Position numbers and translations under genes: made by a program. A stretch of DNA of 64,000 nt from Lysinibacillus sp. JNUCC-52. Its GTDB lineage: Bacteria > Bacillota > Bacilli > Bacillales_A > Planococcaceae. Numbering within the stretch: position 1 is the first letter of the stretch; every line of letters begins with the position of its first letter. Below, piece by piece: positions 61,516 to 64,000 of the stretch. The notes under the pieces are model-generated. The model searched no databases. It was given only the letters and a program-made list of their open reading frames with translations, and was not told the DNA's origin. The DNA is taken from contig NZ_CP065546.1 of NCBI RefSeq assembly GCF_015999545.1, forward strand, positions 1 to 64,000, given 5' to 3'.

Positions 61516-62040
61516 ATGTTTCCGAATATAGAGACAGATAGATTACAATTAAGAGAAATAACGTATGAAGATGCAGCGGATCTTTTTCGCTGTTTTTCTA
61601 ATCATCATGTTACACAACATTATGGAATAGATACATTTACAACAATAGAACAAGCTGAAAAACTAATCGATTCGTTTTCTAAAAGCTTCAAGGAAAAGAG
61701 GGGCATTCGATGGGGAATAGAAAGAAAAGAAGCGAAAGGTTTGATTGGAACAATTGGCTTTAATGCTTGGTCACCGAATCATAAGCGGGCAGAAGTTGGT
61801 TATGAATTGCATCCTGATTACTGGAGAAAGGGCTATACAAAAGAGGCGATTAACGAAATTTTGTCTTATGGATTTGACGAGATGAAGCTCAATAGGATTG
61901 GAGCAATCGTTTTTGTCGAAAATGTGGCATCAAACCAATTGTTAACGACAATGGGCTTTCACAATGAAGGGATTTTAAAAGGATATATGTATCAAGATGG
62001 AAAAGCACATGATACCTATGTTTACGCAATTTTTAAATAA
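61516..62040 (+). CDS. RimJ/RimL-type N-acetyltransferase
   Basis: A 174-residue GNAT of the ribosomal-protein-acetyltransferase-like group. TDRLQLREITYEDA marks the N-terminus; the acetyl-CoA motif is DYWRKGYTKEAINEI and VFVENVASNQLLTTMGF follows. Related to B. subtilis YoaA/YdaF enzymes. The substrate is unknown. AGGAGG before the ATG. Single gene. Confidence 0.85.
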   Translation: MFPNIETDRLQLREITYEDAADLFRCFSNHHVTQHYGIDTFTTIEQAEKLIDSFSKSFKEKRGIRWGIERKEAKGLIGTIGFNAWSPNHKRAEVGYELHPDYWRKGYTKEAINEILSYGFDEMKLNRIGAIVFVENVASNQLLTTMGFHNEGILKGYMYQDGKAHDTYVYAIFK

Positions 62041-62064
62041 CAGGAAATATTTTGAGTTGAAAAA

Positions 62065-62103
62065 AGAGCCCAAATTACCACCTTCAAGGATAGCTTGGGC
62101 TCT
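62065..62103 (-). terminator. Intrinsic terminator of the 62.1 kb gene
   Basis: Stem AGAGCCCAA/TTGGGCTCT with a 21-base loop. On the minus strand it is followed by TTTTT. It also lies 25 bases after the convergent acetyltransferase stop. Confidence 0.78.
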
Positions 62104-62113
62104 AGTCATCTAA

Positions 62114-62512
62114 TTAGTTTTTTGTTAACGCTAATAGATAGTTGTCTCGAACTGATTCTTCTTGCATTTTGCTATCGACTAACATGGCACCGTACTTCAC
62201 AGTCGTCATATTGGGATCGACTAAAAATTGAACATTTACTTTAGCATCCTTGTTATTAATAAGACAATCTCCTTTAAATTCCACAACATCTTGTCCCTTT
62301 TGTGTTTCAAAATAGAGCCAATAAGGATTTTGGCAAGCGGATACGAAAGCTGCTTCTAAAGTTTGATTACTATTTTCGATTGAATAGTTTTTGACATATG
62401 TAATATATTCATTATCTGTTACATCTTTTTGAGGACCGTAAAAATACCAAAACACCCCTAATATGCCGATTGGTATAATCCACAAAATATTACGCTTACT
62501 TAATTTCCCCAT
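62114..62512 (-). CDS. Small membrane-anchored protein, paralogue of the gene at 12.8-13.2 kb
   Basis: 132 residues: a basic start (MGKLSKRN), one helix (ILWIIPIGILGVFWYFY) and a soluble domain. The shared pattern with the 12.8 kb protein is KDxTDNEYI, AF--A--NPYWLYFETQKGQDVVEF and a following GD. ATG 62512 follows AAAGGGGGATGG; the upstream extension is unsupported. Function unknown; the two are a small gene family. Confidence 0.65.
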   Translation of the reverse strand: MGKLSKRNILWIIPIGILGVFWYFYGPQKDVTDNEYITYVKNYSIENSNQTLEAAFVSACQNPYWLYFETQKGQDVVEFKGDCLINNKDAKVNVQFLVDPNMTTVKYGAMLVDSKMQEESVRDNYLLALTKN

Positions 62513-62709
62513 TTCCCATCCCCCTTTATATCCATATTTTATCATCTCAACACGCTTATTTGCTAGCTCAATATAATTTTTTCTAGGTTAGCCATTTTTC
62601 TTGTTGTCCTTACTCAAGTACTTTGCTTTTGCTTGGACTGTAAAATTAATATTAAATAATAAAGAGGAATAGAATGGAAGGACGTAATGAATAAAGGGGA
62701 TGAAAGCGA

Positions 62710-63477
62710 TTGTCAAATTATGTGCAACATGCTGTATTTGAGCATAGTTTTTGGTTAGAAATATTGAAGGATCACAGTAATTTTATTCATGATTCTTTGT
62801 ATCCTTCAGAAACTGAGGATATTAATAAAGCAGCTTCTTTTATGCAACAATTTTCTCAGCTACTTGCCTTTGCTAAATCCATCAATTCACCAGACGTATC
62901 AATATCTTTTTCAGTCAGTATTGCTGAGACCGTTGAGCAATTTAAACAGTTTAAATTTTCTATACTTAGACGACAGTTATCAGGCGATATTGGTATTCAT
63001 CTAGCACCTACATTTGTAAATCATATGGTCAATGAATTAGAAGAATATCAAAATGTTCTTAGCTATCTAAAAAAAGGTGAAGTCCCTCCAATCTTTCATG
63101 AACTACATCATCACTTGCTCTGGCTTTTAGATGCATCAGGCCATGCTGGTACTATCAATGATGAGTTAGATGGGGTTGAAAAAAGGCTAAAAGAAAAGAG
63201 TCATATGTTCACCAAACATTTTGAACATTTTTATTTAAAGGCTGTGGAATTAACGGGCTATTTGCGTTCTAACGTAACTTCATTCCCAGCTTTAACACGT
63301 TTTAATAGAGATGTAGAAATAGAAATGACGTTATTTAAAACATTTTTACGGGAGTTAGAGGAAATGGAGCTAGGTGCTGAAGTATTAGGAACATTTACAG
63401 CATTAATGGCTGATCATATGTGGAGGGAAGAACAATATTATTTAGCAAAGTTAGCACAATCAGTGAAGGATGAATAA
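62710..63477 (+). CDS. DUF2935 family metalloprotein
   Basis: A 255-residue protein with two helical DUF2935 repeats, each with histidine and glutamate ligands (EHSFWLEILKDHSNFIHD at the start; ADHMWREEQYYL at the end). The family resembles a hemerythrin or ferritin-like fold and probably binds iron or another metal. It is found in spore formers; its role is unknown. TTG start after GGGGATG. Confidence 0.78.
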   Translation: MSNYVQHAVFEHSFWLEILKDHSNFIHDSLYPSETEDINKAASFMQQFSQLLAFAKSINSPDVSISFSVSIAETVEQFKQFKFSILRRQLSGDIGIHLAPTFVNHMVNELEEYQNVLSYLKKGEVPPIFHELHHHLLWLLDASGHAGTINDELDGVEKRLKEKSHMFTKHFEHFYLKAVELTGYLRSNVTSFPALTRFNRDVEIEMTLFKTFLRELEEMELGAEVLGTFTALMADHMWREEQYYLAKLAQSVKDE

Positions 63478-63496
63478 AACATATAGCAAGTAATGA

Positions 63497-63520
63497 AAAA
63501 AACCATCTCAAATGAGATGG
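63497..63520 (-). terminator. Intrinsic terminator of the last gene
   Basis: Stem CCATCTCA/TGAGATGG with a two-base loop, followed on the minus strand by seven Ts. Confidence 0.8.
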
Positions 63521-63556
63521 AGAGCTTTTCTATATAGCAACCTATAAAAGTATAAC

Positions 63557-63823
63557 TCATGCATTCAAAGCACGATGAACAAAATATTTCGCATGCTCTG
63601 CGTCTTTTTTCTTAACAGAAACAATATATTGTTTTTCATATTTACTGTTCATTCCGAAACTACCGAAGTTCCCTCTCCTTGTACCAGATCCTATCCACTG
63701 TGTTGAAGAATCAATGACTTTATAGGTAAATTTGATGCCTTCGCTGTTTAAAATGGCTCTTATCTTCGATAATTCTTCCATGGAGTATCCAATATATACT
63801 TCTTCTTTAGTAAAGAAAAACAT
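63557..63823 (-). CDS. Small hypothetical protein, DUF2007-like
   Basis: 88 residues starting MFFFTKEEVYIGYSMEEL, a compact alpha/beta layout with KIRAILNSEGIKFTYKV in the middle, which resembles DUF2007-type signal transducing proteins. The ATG at 63823 has AAAGGAGGG about six bases away. Function unknown. A basic segment (GSGTRRGN) may bind nucleic acid, but this is speculation. Confidence 0.6.
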   Translation of the reverse strand: MFFFTKEEVYIGYSMEELSKIRAILNSEGIKFTYKVIDSSTQWIGSGTRRGNFGSFGMNSKYEKQYIVSVKKKDAEHAKYFVHRALNA

Positions 63824-63967
63824 ATCCATCCCTCCTTTTATAATACTACCATATGTTGCCGCTACCAGATAAGTTGACATTTAGTATTTAACTGAATGGT
63901 ATTTCTAGTATGAAGACATTAGATATTTCAATTTGTTTAAAGTAAAATAGTGGTATGGTATTTTATT

Positions 63968-63996
63968 GACTCAACTAATTTAATTAGTTGAGTTTT
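63968..63996. terminator. Hairpin near the window edge, possible terminator
   Basis: Inverted repeat ACTCAACTAATT/AATTAGTTGAGT with an approximately two-base apex and TTTT after it. The gene it serves lies beyond the window. Confidence 0.6.
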
Positions 63997-64000
63997 CCGT

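Overview
The window looks like chromosomal DNA of a low-GC, spore-forming, S-layer-bearing member of the Bacillales, most probably a Lysinibacillus or close Planococcaceae relative. The evidence is a spore germination receptor operon, two secreted SLH-domain proteins, many TTG/GTG starts behind strong AGGAGG ribosome binding sites, a Bacillus-type ECF sigma/anti-sigma pair, and Bacillus-type riboswitches (yybP-ykoY and purine). No rRNA, tRNA, CRISPR array or prophage was seen. The species call is inference.

Layout. 1-2.5 kb: a truncated lactonase gene and an iron alcohol dehydrogenase, then ferritin. 2.6-6.4 kb: a BI-1 membrane protein, a TerC/YkoY manganese exporter under a manganese riboswitch, and a YwjA-like ABC exporter. 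6.4-12.6 kb: a germination receptor operon in the order B-A-C, an RsiV/SigV-like pair and a TSUP transporter. 12.8-21.7 kb: mostly single genes (small anchored protein, flavin monooxygenase-like protein, radical SAM YfkAB, HAD nucleotidase, SLH protein, Ctc/L25, YczE, stress flavoprotein) ending with adenine deaminase. 21.9-24.2 kb: a GntR regulator with a 24-bp palindromic operator, butanediol dehydrogenase, and a scar holding a dispersed repeat and an IS1182-type transposase remnant. 24.3-30 kb: an SLH protein, a gene-poor stretch and mntABCD manganese uptake. 30-37.7 kb: VOC, MFS and EamA proteins, an ArsR-like regulator with an ABM protein, pyridoxine kinase, a DUF418 protein and a crcB pair. 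37.9-41.7 kb: bmrCD, a heterodimeric drug exporter behind a leader peptide and attenuator. 42-49.6 kb: a heme-copper-oxidase-like membrane protein, a D,D-carboxypeptidase, SDR/MarR, a chemoreceptor, TagU, two small ORFs and signal peptidase I. 49.9-51.4 kb: a purine riboswitch and PbuE efflux pump. 51.4-57.2 kb: small unknowns, a cupin, a Fur-type ferric siderophore uptake locus and a 21-bp tandem repeat array. 57.7-64 kb: a papain-like hydrolase, GNATs, a nucleoside deoxyribosyltransferase, YbjQ, a WYL regulator, DUF2935 and small unknowns.

Themes. Metal homeostasis recurs: Mn export (ykoY) and import (mntABCD), iron storage (ferritin), iron uptake (Fur box) and fluoride export (crcB). Purine metabolism recurs: adenine deaminase, PbuE and a deoxyribosyltransferase. 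RNA-level control is prominent. The pbuE-type aptamer carries C where the B. subtilis pbuE aptamer has the adenine-specifying U, which predicts guanine sensing. The bmrCD transcript has an 18-codon leader ORF and an intrinsic terminator ahead of the transporter genes.
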